From BD2-11 clade cluster bacterium bin43 (GTDB lineage: Bacteria > Gemmatimonadota > Gemmatimonadetes > Longimicrobiales > Gaopeijiaceae), in NCBI GenBank assembly GCA_002238605.1, contig MPMR01000016.1, positions 20,501 through 84,500 on the forward strand: a stretch of DNA of 64,000 bases. Reading direction: 5' to 3'. Shown here in pieces: positions 36,001-43,465 of the stretch. The stretch's first letter is position 1. Each line of letters begins with the position of its first letter. The notes under the pieces are model-generated. The model made no database searches. It was not told the DNA's origin and was given only the letters and a program-made list of their open reading frames with translations. The position numbers and the translations under genes are program-made.

Positions 36001-37196
36001 GTCTTGAGTACCAGTGTCTTCTCGCGAGCGCTGAAGTCTTCGACATCGCCGTAGAGAACCACTCCGAGAGGGTCGCGTCGGACAATCTCCTCGCGCGCAG
36101 GCTTGCTGTGGGCTGCCAGCCAGGCGGCGAGACCGCGGAACTCGGAGATGACTCCGCCGTCGAAGCCGGTCAGGAGCGAAAGGACTCGCCGAACCGGACA
36201 TCCTTCCGCAATCAGACCTGCAAGACGCCGCGCCGCAACAACCTCCGCAACCTGCCGGTGTACGGGAACCAGGCGGCCTTCGGCAGGCGACTCGAACAGA
36301 TTGGTGCCCACCGCGCGCCGAAGGAGCTGTTGGTCCCCATGGGGAACCTGATCCAAACGAGGGTGATTCGCGTCCGGTACGGTTCCGGGGAGGGTGACCC
36401 CCGCCTTTCCGGTCAACAGAAGGGTCGCGCAAAGATCACCAGCAGCATCCAGGAGGGCTGTGGGATCCGCAGTGCCTCTCCACCCTATCTGGTGCTCGGG
36501 ATTCTCCTCGGAGACGAGCCTTCGACACGCCATGTCGAACGTCTCGGTCCTGGTCGTGGGCCATTCGCCGGCCTCGGCCACCGCCTCCGTGAGCAATCGC
36601 AGATTCTGCGGATTGGGGAGCAGGTCCTCTACTCCGCGCTTCCGAGCCTCGGCCACGAATGCTGCCGGATCGTCGACGCCGTGGTTCTGCTCCAAGCTCT
36701 CGAGAACTCCCTGGTCCGACAGCGGATCGAGCCGCAAGACCAGCAGTTCACCGTTGGGGGTAACCGCCTTGAGTCGCTCCCTGTCATTGGCGCCGAACCA
36801 GTCCGCCTCCCGGCAGGACAGGCGGAATTGCGGACGCCCGGTGCTGTGGAGCTTCGCTCTGATCCCGTCGAAAGGCGTGCGTCCGTCAGAGGCGCCCGCC
36901 CGAGTCTCGTCCAGGCCGTCGATGTAGATCGTCCGGTCTTCCCATTCGGGGTCGGGATCGACGGTCAGGAAGTCTCGCGCCGTAATGTAGCATCCCCCAT
37001 TCCGTTGGGCCTCGCGCTCGAACGCCTTCGTCTTTCCGGACCCGGGGGACCCAAGCAGGACAAACGCAGGCTCCTCTCGAAAGGACTCTAGGGGGCGTGA
37101 CTGGACCTCGTGCGAGGGACTCGATTCGCTCTGCCGTCCGAGTTCCGCGTGGCGCTCACGAACCACGGTGCATGTCCGCTCAACGAAGTGCTTCAT
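33060..37196 (-). CDS. Giant NACHT-like STAND NTPase with a C-terminal PD-(D/E)XK-type domain
   Basis: 1378 residues from ATG 37196. This ATG overlaps the stop of the upstream ATPase gene (ATGA) and is preceded by GAGGGA, which is better than the GTG at 37211. Near the N-terminus is a P-loop, FVLLGSPGSGKT (49-56 for GSPGSGKT), and a NACHT-style Walker B, TIYIDGLDE (89-97). About 1000 residues of helical-repeat-like sequence follow. Near the end, SDVRVACDGCNVPIEIKR offers Asp1275 and Glu1288-x-Lys1290, the pattern of PD-(D/E)XK nucleases, followed by LWSAIHTQLIAKYARDPG. The layout (NTPase, long sensor, nuclease) resembles antiviral STAND proteins such as Avs, but with the effector at the C-terminus. 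Function is inferred. Some stretches have only about 50% G+C. Confidence 0.8.
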   Translation of the reverse strand: MKHFVERTCTVVRERHAELGRQSESSPSHEVQSRPLESFREEPAFVLLGSPGSGKTKAFEREAQRNGGCYITARDFLTVDPDPEWEDRTIYIDGLDETRAGASDGRTPFDGIRAKLHSTGRPQFRLSCREADWFGANDRERLKAVTPNGELLVLRLDPLSDQGVLESLEQNHGVDDPAAFVAEARKRGVEDLLPNPQNLRLLTEAVAEAGEWPTTRTETFDMACRRLVSEENPEHQIGWRGTADPTALLDAAGDLCATLLLTGKAGVTLPGTVPDANHPRLDQVPHGDQQLLRRAVGTNLFESPAEGRLVPVHRQVAEVVAARRLAGLIAEGCPVRRVLSLLTGFDGGVISEFRGLAAWLAAHSKPAREEIVRRDPLGVVLYGDVEDFSAREKTLVLKTLREETERNPWLVGQTTLDSPLGRLTDPGLEQEFSRALSNPARDEAHQSFVRLILQALMAGQAIPQLADPLMAIVRDDSWPMIHRRTALAAYVQVRRGDSQVAATLQSLLDDIYTGVVPTQDDGLLGTLLEELYPAELSAADLVGYLREPVRQGMWSRYETFWTSRLVEQSTIPQMVQLLALLRGPMEQVRAESAVAPRGVDFVVRPPVVLLRHLLERSPESIAQEQLVHWLGFAGWLGQEPGIFRPGGVGGAEFFRSWLTDHPDMQKAMIEQGVSRCRTADSDFHYCMTFVRRSRFGAKLPDDYGAWCADQALRASNHEVADWFAWEAAAFVYNEPEKGRCEEVAATLSSDVRLAGLFEKTLAAWEQESRIDAGPQGTPQTSATSDDGRFDDLRATVRANLTSLRANQCPLNLLHHLAVAYLDGFSDVVGETPQERLRYLLGPDNDLLRAALAGLRGAILRADLPTWTEVSEVSAQGQIHYAAYPFMVGLEELSWGENQDTQLTEAQIRLALSIHLAVPKLRHLYGIERPPRWLRASVARQPDVVAEVWIHCARHQFRKDAELLPDIYYLARQPEYAPLVSAVAIPLLRIFPIRCKAGQLTTLRSLLQAAVLYGDRTQLLELIEAKLARTSMNASQTVYWLTAGLFVEPEVYGDRLESQVAGRGRRIHRLMEMTVEPHAVPSAVKDMWDATTLERLIRLIGPYSLAPPRTGEVYVVTLPMEADSNIHSFIDRLSEDASPAAKNALEALAADDRLAHWRSKLLDRLQKQRSVCREATFVHPGLEDVAEVLANGRPTNAGDLAAFTTDVLRKVGKDLRGGSPSGWKTSWHVDQYDRVTSPLPENACRRALLLALRPLLTPVGIDAQIGGRYADDKRSDVRVACDGCNVPIEIKRSCHRELWSAIHTQLIAKYARDPGADGYGIYLVFWFGEAEGCGPTPRSGPKPKSATELRQSLLDSLSDLERRKISVCVIDVSKPEARK

Positions 37197-38470
37197 GATC
37201 CCTCGAACCACTCCCGAGCCGGCGTCAACAGGAATTCCGACACCGGAATCCCGTCCCGTCCGACGATGTGGGATGCCTTGACGGGGAAGCTCCTGCCGAA
37301 CGCCTCAAGCCCGCTCACGTTCCCCCGCCGCCTGCCGCTCTTGACCTCGAAGATGACCAGCTTTCGCCCGTGTTCCAGGATGAAATCCACCTCTCGTCCC
37401 CGGTCCCGCCAGTAGTAGACGCGGTACTCGGAACTCCCCGTGTTGACCAGATGCGCGCCGACTGCACTCTCCACCAGGTGTCCCCAGTAGGTCCGATCGG
37501 CCCGGGCCTGCGCGAAGGTGTAGCCGGAGTGGACCGACATGAGCGCGGTGTTGAGCACGTTGAGCTTGGGACTTGAGGCCCGGCGCCGGTGTGTGCGGCT
37601 GGCGTATTTCGAAAGGCCTGTGATCAGTCCGGCGCTGGACAGCAGATCAAGGTACCGGGCCAGGGTGGTTGTATTGCCCGCCTCGTGCAGCTGGCCGAGC
37701 ATCTTGTTGTAGGAGAGGATGTGGCCGGAATACTCGGCGCCGAGTCCGAAGAGCTGCTTGAGGAGTATGGGCTTGTCCACGCGCTGGAGCGCGAGGATGT
37801 CACGCTCGATATTGGGCTCGACCAAAGAGCGGTGGATGAAGCTGCGCCATCTGGCTTCGTCGCGGATGAGCGGGGTTGGCCCCGGATAGCCTCCGAAGTA
37901 GAGGTATCGGTCGAGATCGAAGTCGAATGCGGCGGCCATCTCCGCGAAGGACCAGTGCTCGACGTCGATGACCTCGTAGCGGCCTGCCAGGCTCTCGCTC
38001 ATTCCCTGCTGCATGAGGAGGGGCGCCGAGCCGAGCAACACGACGTGGAGCCGGAGGCGCTCCCTCCGATCCGCGTCCCACAGCCCCTTCACCGTCTCCG
38101 ACCAGTTCGGCACCTTCTGGATCTCGTCGAGCGCGAGCACGAATCCGCGGTCCGATGCCCGAGCTCCCAGCCGAGCCTCTTCCCAGGTGCGGACGAGCCA
38201 CCTTGTGTCTCTGCGGTCGACGGGAGGCAATGAGATGTCTGCGGCGAGTGATGTGGCACCAGCCTGGAATCCAGGCCTGACCGGGAATGTCGCGGGGTCG
38301 GGTGCATCCACGGCGATGTGGGCGGACGGCCGCTGGATCCGTCTCAGGACCTGCTGGACCAGTGTAGTCTTGCCGGTCTGGCGTGGTCCCGTGATGATGG
38401 TGAGCCACCGGGGCTCTTCACGCAGCCGGGCGAGAAGCGTCTTGCCGTGAGGGCGTTCGTAGGTTTCCAT
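37193..38470 (-). CDS. AAA_14/DUF4143 ATPase
   Basis: 425 residues. The P-loop GPRQTGKTT is at 28-36 and Walker B VLALDEIQKVP at 112-121 (Asp115-Glu116), followed by VVLLGSAPLLMQQG (sensor 1-like) and SLAGRYEVIDVEHWSFAEM. The C-terminal DUF4143 part contains REVDFILEHGRKLVIFEVKS, with Asp362 and Glu375-x-Lys377 matching a PD-(D/E)XK core. These proteins are very common in bacteria, often in mobile or defence regions, and their role is unsettled. The gene is translationally coupled (ATGA) to the giant NTPase gene downstream. A 28-bp palindrome lies 12 nt before its start, suggesting autoregulation. Confidence 0.9.
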   Translation of the reverse strand: METYERPHGKTLLARLREEPRWLTIITGPRQTGKTTLVQQVLRRIQRPSAHIAVDAPDPATFPVRPGFQAGATSLAADISLPPVDRRDTRWLVRTWEEARLGARASDRGFVLALDEIQKVPNWSETVKGLWDADRRERLRLHVVLLGSAPLLMQQGMSESLAGRYEVIDVEHWSFAEMAAAFDFDLDRYLYFGGYPGPTPLIRDEARWRSFIHRSLVEPNIERDILALQRVDKPILLKQLFGLGAEYSGHILSYNKMLGQLHEAGNTTTLARYLDLLSSAGLITGLSKYASRTHRRRASSPKLNVLNTALMSVHSGYTFAQARADRTYWGHLVESAVGAHLVNTGSSEYRVYYWRDRGREVDFILEHGRKLVIFEVKSGRRRGNVSGLEAFGRSFPVKASHIVGRDGIPVSEFLLTPAREWFEGS

Positions 38471-38482
38471 GCAGTCAAATTA

Positions 38483-38510
38483 CGCTACTGAGTAATTTTA
38501 CTCAATAGCG
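38483..38510 (-). promoter_or_regulatory. 28-bp near-perfect palindrome before the ATPase operon
   Basis: Arms of 13 bp (CGCTACTGAGTAA and TTACTCAATAGCG) match at 12 of 13 positions around a TT centre. The site ends 12 nt before the start codon of the DUF4143 ATPase and sits in the divergent region shared with the beta-propeller gene. It is notably AT-rich for this genome and is likely the operator of a dimeric regulator, possibly the ATPase itself. Confidence 0.65.
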
Positions 38511-38679
38511 ATATGGACCGATCCGGGCGCCGTTGTCCCGGTGTCCTGACCGGGCGTACTTGTCGCCGGGCTCCGGGATGTCTACCGTCTCTTATCCATC
38601 GGCAGGACTCGGCGCGAGTTGTCTTCGTTCCGACCGCTGTCAGCGAGGCACCCACCGCACACACCCGGAGACCCGACAG

Positions 38680-39717
38680 ATGACTGGATGGACGCGCGCC
38701 ACGATCGCTTCTGGAATTTTCACCGTCGCGGCACTCGCCGTCGCGGTTTCGTCACTGCAGGCCCAGTCGGTGACCACGAACCCCTTCCGGCCGGTCTACG
38801 GATGGGGGGAGCTCCCTGACGGAAGGGAATGGGGTTCGACGAGCGCGGTGGAGATCGCGCTGGACGGAAACATCTGGGTCGCGGAACGATGCGGCGCGAA
38901 CACCTGCGTCGGCTCGGATGTCGATCCCATCCTCCTCTTCGACAAGGAGGGCAACCTGCTGCGCAGCTTCGGGGGCGGCATGATCGCGTGGCCGCACGGG
39001 ATCGACGTGGACCATGAGGGCAACGTCTGGGTGACCGATGCGTGGCGGACCGGCGCCACCACGACGGGGCACTCGGTGCTCAAGTTCTCCCCCGAGGGCG
39101 AGCTGCTGATGACGCTGGGGACGCCCGGAGAGGCCGGCGATCCGCCCACCCACTTCACCCAGCCGTCGGATGTGCTGGTCGCACCCAACGGCCAGATCTA
39201 CGTGGCGGACTCGCACGACCGCACCAGGGGCCGAGTGGTGCGCTTCGCGGCGGACGGCACCTACATGGAGACCTGGGGCGAGCTCGGCTACGGGCCCGGG
39301 CAGTTCCGCGACCCGCACGCCCTGGCGATGGACTCGCAGGGCCGCATCTTCGTCGGCGACCGCTACAACAACCGCATCCAGCTCTTCGACCAGGAGGGTA
39401 ACTTCCTCGCCATCTGGACCCAGTTCGGGCGGCCGAGCGGCATCTACATCGACGCCGACGACAACATCTACGTGGCCGATTCCGAGTCGAGCCCGGCGCC
39501 CAACGAGTTCACCGGGCAGCGCAACGCCGGCTGGGAGAAGGGCATCCGCATCGGCGACGCGAACCAGGGATGGGTACACTTCTTCCTGCCCGACGACCGC
39601 GCCAACGTAATGGGGTTCAGCGGGCCGGAGGGCGTTGCGGTGGACGACGAGGGCAACGTGTACGGCGCGGAGGTCAGCCAGCGGCGCATGACGAAGTGGG
39701 TGCGGTTCCGGCCGTAG
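38680..39717 (+). CDS. Exported NHL-type six-bladed beta-propeller protein
   Basis: 345 residues from ATG 38680 (GGAG nine bases upstream; the longer frame back to 38533 lacks support). The signal peptide MTGWTRATIASGIFTVAALA ends near LQAQS. NHL-like repeats follow: DGNIWVAERCG, WPHGIDVDHEGNVWVTDAW, QPSDVLVAPNGQIYVADSH, DPHALAMDSQGRIFVGDRYN, RPSGIYIDADDNIYVADSE and GPEGVAVDDEGNVYGAEVS. Similar folds occur in peptidyl-alpha-hydroxyglycine alpha-amidating lyase and in binding scaffolds. No catalytic role can be claimed. It lies between two defence-type loci, with normal high GC. Confidence 0.85.
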   Translation: MTGWTRATIASGIFTVAALAVAVSSLQAQSVTTNPFRPVYGWGELPDGREWGSTSAVEIALDGNIWVAERCGANTCVGSDVDPILLFDKEGNLLRSFGGGMIAWPHGIDVDHEGNVWVTDAWRTGATTTGHSVLKFSPEGELLMTLGTPGEAGDPPTHFTQPSDVLVAPNGQIYVADSHDRTRGRVVRFAADGTYMETWGELGYGPGQFRDPHALAMDSQGRIFVGDRYNNRIQLFDQEGNFLAIWTQFGRPSGIYIDADDNIYVADSESSPAPNEFTGQRNAGWEKGIRIGDANQGWVHFFLPDDRANVMGFSGPEGVAVDDEGNVYGAEVSQRRMTKWVRFRP

Positions 39718-39724
39718 CGCGGCG

Positions 39725-41644
39725 ATGAATAAGGGAGGCGAAGCCATCGGCACGCAAGTCACAGCTGTCCGGCAGGCATTTGCGTCGGCAAAGCAGTACG
39801 TCGTCCCCAGCTATCAGCGCAACTACGTGTGGACGCTGGAGGAGCAGTGGGAACCGCTGTGGGACGACTTGATGGCGCTCACCGAACGCATTCGCGCCGG
39901 GAGCTCGCAACACGCCCACTTTCTAGGCACGATCATCACCAGACAGCTGGATGCTCCCAGCGGCTACATCAACCCGTGGTCGGTCGTGGACGGCCAGCAG
40001 CGGCTCACCACGCTCTTGATACTCATTGCCGCTGCACGCGTCACCTTCGTGCAACACGGGCTCGTTCGGTACGCATCCATGCTCTCTCGGATCCTCGTTA
40101 ACGACGAGGATGAACGAGAATCGGAAGCCGACAAGTACAAGATCAAACATAAGAGCAGTGACTACGAAGGATTCCGTGCAATCATCGATGTCGGTCTGGA
40201 GTCGCCCTCCACCGACGTGGAAACCGACTCTCGTCTGGGTTCTTGTTACGCCTACTTCCGCACGGCGGTTGAAGTGTGGATCAAGGAACTGGACGAGGAC
40301 GAGATCGAATCCCATGTACGTGCCTTCAACAAGGCCGTTCTCGACAGGCTCGTGGTTGTCGACATCCGCCTGCTTGGCGACCAGAACAGCCACGCCATAT
40401 TCGAAGCACTGAACGCCCGAGGTGAACCGCTGGCCGAGTGGGAAAAGACGAAGAGCTATATCCTGTCATTGGCCGTGGGCGAGGACGATCCGGACGGCGA
40501 TCGGACCTACGAGGCGCATCTGGAGCGGTACGACAGAGATCCCTACTGGAACGAGAAGGTCTCGGCACCCCGTTTTTCGGGCAAGCGCATCGACCTATTC
40601 CTATTCTACTTCGCTCAACTCGAGATACCTTGGCAGAGGCAAAGGCTGTCCGGGAAGCCGGTCGTCCGTCCGCTACCGAGAAACCGCATTTACCGCGAGT
40701 TTCGCTACATCGGCGAACACCACTATCGGCACCATCCTGCTGAGCTCGATTCAATGCTCAAGCGTCTCGAGCGCTACGCCCAGATCTACAGGCGGATCGA
40801 CGGACCAAAGGCGGACAACTTCTCCGACCACGCTCGTGAAGTGATGGCTCACAGGCGAGTCCTCAACCTTGCTTCGCTCGTACCGGCATTCATGGTGCTG
40901 GTTTACAAGCTCGGGTATAGCGAGCGGCTCGACGACGCTCTGCGCATCGTCGACAGCTATCTGATGAGACGGGTGGCCCTCAAGCTCAGATACTCCGGCT
41001 TCGACGATGTAGCGTTCCGGCACGTGCAGGCGTTGCGGGACGCGCCCGCCCACGAAATGCACTCCGTACTGGTGAAACGGTTTGAAGGGTCTAGTTTGCC
41101 GAACCGGTGGCCTACGGACGTGGAGATCAAGCAGCGGTTGCCAAGTGCGAACATGTATCACGGTATTGCTAGCGCGCGCGTCCAGATGTTACTGGGGGGC
41201 ATTGCTCAGCACATGCATCGTGAACGTGAGCACCTGCTGTCCGTTCCGTTCTCGCTCAAGCCTCTAACGGTCGAACATGTTGCCCCTCGGAATTGGAAGG
41301 GGCACTGGCAGGATAGCTTGGGATTCCAGGACAGTGAAGAGGACAGGCACCGGCTGTATCAGTTGGTCCATCGAGTAGGTAATCTGACATTGGTAACTCG
41401 ATCTATGAACTCCAAGCTGGGCGACAAAGACTGGGGCTACAAGGCTAGGCTGCTAAAGGATGACAACCTAGAACTGAACAAGCGTTTGGTTGCCGACATG
41501 GACGGAACGATCTGGAACGAGGCGGGAATCGACCATCGCAGCAGGCAGTTGGCGGGCTATGTCACCAAGATCTGGCCTCACGCCGATGTCCTTCGGCGCG
41601 AACTCGGGATTTCGGCCCCGGGCGACCCGCCGGATCAGGGCTGA
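39725..41644 (+). CDS. DUF262/DUF1524 protein, GmrSD-like nuclease
   Basis: 639 residues starting 7 nt after the propeller gene. The N-terminal DUF262 part has VVPSYQRNYVWT and the hallmark WSVVDGQQRLTTLL, a ParB-like nucleotide-binding motif. The C-terminal DUF1524 part has the HNH-type LTVEHVAPRNWKGHW and VGNLTLVTRSMNSKLGDK. In GmrSD these domains form a type IV restriction enzyme that uses NTP and cuts modified phage DNA. Related single-chain proteins act in several defence systems. Which modification, if any, is recognised here is unknown. Sampled lines within the gene are 47-50% G+C, well below the flanks, which indicates recent transfer. Its 3' end overlaps convergent mntA by 10 nt. Confidence 0.9.
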   Translation: MNKGGEAIGTQVTAVRQAFASAKQYVVPSYQRNYVWTLEEQWEPLWDDLMALTERIRAGSSQHAHFLGTIITRQLDAPSGYINPWSVVDGQQRLTTLLILIAAARVTFVQHGLVRYASMLSRILVNDEDERESEADKYKIKHKSSDYEGFRAIIDVGLESPSTDVETDSRLGSCYAYFRTAVEVWIKELDEDEIESHVRAFNKAVLDRLVVVDIRLLGDQNSHAIFEALNARGEPLAEWEKTKSYILSLAVGEDDPDGDRTYEAHLERYDRDPYWNEKVSAPRFSGKRIDLFLFYFAQLEIPWQRQRLSGKPVVRPLPRNRIYREFRYIGEHHYRHHPAELDSMLKRLERYAQIYRRIDGPKADNFSDHAREVMAHRRVLNLASLVPAFMVLVYKLGYSERLDDALRIVDSYLMRRVALKLRYSGFDDVAFRHVQALRDAPAHEMHSVLVKRFEGSSLPNRWPTDVEIKQRLPSANMYHGIASARVQMLLGGIAQHMHREREHLLSVPFSLKPLTVEHVAPRNWKGHWQDSLGFQDSEEDRHRLYQLVHRVGNLTLVTRSMNSKLGDKDWGYKARLLKDDNLELNKRLVADMDGTIWNEAGIDHRSRQLAGYVTKIWPHADVLRRELGISAPGDPPDQG

Positions 41645-41991
41645 CCGGTGCCGGGGACACCCTTCACCGCGCGCCGGTAGATGTTCACGCCAACCGCTTC
41701 GACGTGTTTCCTGAGCGCAGGATAGCGTATCTCCTCGAAAGCCTTGACATCGCACCTCTGTGGGATGTCGAGATCCTCAAGATCAAGGATGAGCCGGCCC
41801 AGTCTGTAGCGATCGCGGATGCCCGTGGTGGCCAGATCGATGTCCGATCGGGAAGAGGCCGTCCCCATTGCGCGGGACCCGAAGAGGATCACCGATTCCA
41901 GATCGGGATAGGCTGAGAAAACACGTGTCAGCATGGCTAGGACATCGCCGTTCAAAACGGTAGACGCTGACGTAGGCGGTGACGCGCTCAC
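41635..41991 (-). CDS. mntA: MntA-type nucleotidyltransferase antitoxin
   Basis: 118 residues from GTG 41991. SVILFGSRAMGTASSRSDID fits the GS-X10-DxD motif exactly: Gly38-Ser39, ten residues, then Asp50 and Asp52. In the characterised MntA-HepT system, MntA adds AMP groups to a tyrosine of HepT and so neutralises it. The start codon overlaps the stop of the upstream hepT gene (GTGA), the usual toxin-first order of this system. Confidence 0.88.
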   Translation of the reverse strand: MSASPPTSASTVLNGDVLAMLTRVFSAYPDLESVILFGSRAMGTASSRSDIDLATTGIRDRYRLGRLILDLEDLDIPQRCDVKAFEEIRYPALRKHVEAVGVNIYRRAVKGVPGTGQP

Positions 41992-42419
41992 GACTCCGCC
42001 TGACCATCTTCGCGTTCCAGCCGTTCCCGCAGTTCCGCGAAGAGATCCAGATAGCGACTGTGAACGTTGTCCGCGACCTCTTCCGACGCCGCGGAGTCGT
42101 ATTCGTGAGACATGGCGTTGCGATCGGTCAGCATGTCGATCCAGCCGGAACCGTCGTCAATCATCTTCGCCGCGAACGCGGCCTGAATCACGCTGCGCGG
42201 CGTGATGGTCCCGATACGGACGCCATCATACTCCAAGCGGTCCTTCAAGGTCTTCCAAGCCAGTTCGAAAGTGTACTCGAAACGCTGGATGAGTCCTTCG
42301 CGCTCGAGGTCGCTCAGGTGAATCGGATCTTCTTCAGCCGCCTCGCGCAGCAGAGCGAAGGCCTGGGAGAAGTTGCGAAACCGATACCGCCACCGAGCGG
42401 GCTGTTCATGGACCGTCAT
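41988..42419 (-). CDS. hepT: HepT-type HEPN ribonuclease toxin
   Basis: 143 residues of the HI0074/HepT helical-bundle family. It carries the RX4HXY catalytic and target motif as Arg100, His105 and Tyr107 in TDRNAMSHEYD. The Tyr is the AMPylation site in characterised pairs. Earlier, RFEYTFELAWKTLKDRLEYD is the conserved helix of this family. HEPN toxins cleave RNA (tRNA in the studied case) and can protect against phage or stabilise DNA. It is translationally coupled to mntA downstream. Confidence 0.9.
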   Translation of the reverse strand: MTVHEQPARWRYRFRNFSQAFALLREAAEEDPIHLSDLEREGLIQRFEYTFELAWKTLKDRLEYDGVRIGTITPRSVIQAAFAAKMIDDGSGWIDMLTDRNAMSHEYDSAASEEVADNVHSRYLDLFAELRERLEREDGQAES

Positions 42420-42465
42420 GGCTGAATCTAACCGATCAGCAACCGGTCTCGCTCACTCGGCCACC

Positions 42466-43455
42466 TCAGGCGCTCCGCACCGCGCGCGCCACCAGATTCT
42501 TCACCAGCGGGATCTTGAAGTGGTTGTAGTTGAGGGGCTTCGCGCCCTGCGCCGCGAGTTCGCCCGCCTCGGCCGCCGTGCTCTCGTTCGGCACACGGCC
42601 GCGGATCAGATCCTCCACGTCGGTGAGCCGGCGCGGGACGCACTCGACCGCACCCACGACGATACGTGAGTCTTCAACGCGGCCGTCCGCCACCCGGAAC
42701 GCCGCGGCCACGTTCACCAGCGGGAAGTCCCAGGTCTTGCGGTCCGCGACCTTCTCGAAGTAGAAGTGCGCGCCGGCCCACCGGGCGGGGATGCGCACGG
42801 CGGTGAGCAGGTCGTCGGGATCGAGCACGGTCATGCGGGTGATGTCCACGCCCGGTCCCATGAAGAACTCCCCGGCCGGGATCACCCGCTCCCCGCGGGT
42901 GTTGCGTGCCACCATCTCCGCGTCCAGCGCCACCAGCGCCGGGGCCGAGTCGGACGGGGTGACCGCCACGCAGCGGTCGGCGCCGAAGAGGGCGTGCTCG
43001 CGGTTCATCCCCTCCGGCGTGCCGGCGTAGCAGATGTTGCCGCCCGCCCGGTAGCAGGGCATGCCGTAGCGGTAGTACCAGCAGCGGGTGTCCTGGCAGA
43101 TGTTGCCGCCGAGCGTGCCCGCGTTCCGGATCTGCGGGCTGGCCACCACGCTCACCGCCTCCGCCAGCAGGCCGTAGCGCTCGCGCACCAGCAGGTCGCT
43201 CTCGACGTCGGTGAGGCTGGTCATGGCGCCGATCTCGATGCCGTCGCCGGCCTCGCGCACGCCCTTCAGTCCGTCCAGCCCCTCCAGGTCGACCACCACG
43301 GTGGGCTGCTTGCCCCGGTTCTTGAACCAGTCGAAGCTGTCGTAGCCGCCGGCGAGCGCCCAGGCGTCGCGGCCGTGTTCCCGCAGCAGATCCAGCGCCG
43401 ACTCCACATCGGTCGGCTGAACCAGATCGAAGTGGGGCATCATGTCCTTCATCAT
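42466..43455 (-). CDS. FAD-binding subunit of a molybdenum hydroxylase (PaoB/CoxM-like)
   Basis: 329 residues. GGAGG precedes ATG 43455. The FAD-binding region includes ALAGGYDSFDWFKNRGKQP, and IRNAGTLGGNICQDTRCW is the family hallmark. Four cysteines (120, 125, 134, 142) lie in that insert, spaced as in members that hold an extra 4Fe-4S cluster, such as the E. coli PaoB type. It passes electrons from the Mo/2Fe-2S subunits to FAD. It is the last gene of the three-gene operon, 10 nt after the molybdenum subunit. Confidence 0.9.
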   Translation of the reverse strand: MMKDMMPHFDLVQPTDVESALDLLREHGRDAWALAGGYDSFDWFKNRGKQPTVVVDLEGLDGLKGVREAGDGIEIGAMTSLTDVESDLLVRERYGLLAEAVSVVASPQIRNAGTLGGNICQDTRCWYYRYGMPCYRAGGNICYAGTPEGMNREHALFGADRCVAVTPSDSAPALVALDAEMVARNTRGERVIPAGEFFMGPGVDITRMTVLDPDDLLTAVRIPARWAGAHFYFEKVADRKTWDFPLVNVAAAFRVADGRVEDSRIVVGAVECVPRRLTDVEDLIRGRVPNESTAAEAGELAAQGAKPLNYNHFKIPLVKNLVARAVRSA

Positions 43456-43465
43456 GGCCGCCTCC

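Noticed and set aside
35958..37091. 377-codon plus-strand frame inside the giant NTPase gene
   Set aside because: Antisense to the P-loop region. The minus-strand reading contains clear Walker motifs.
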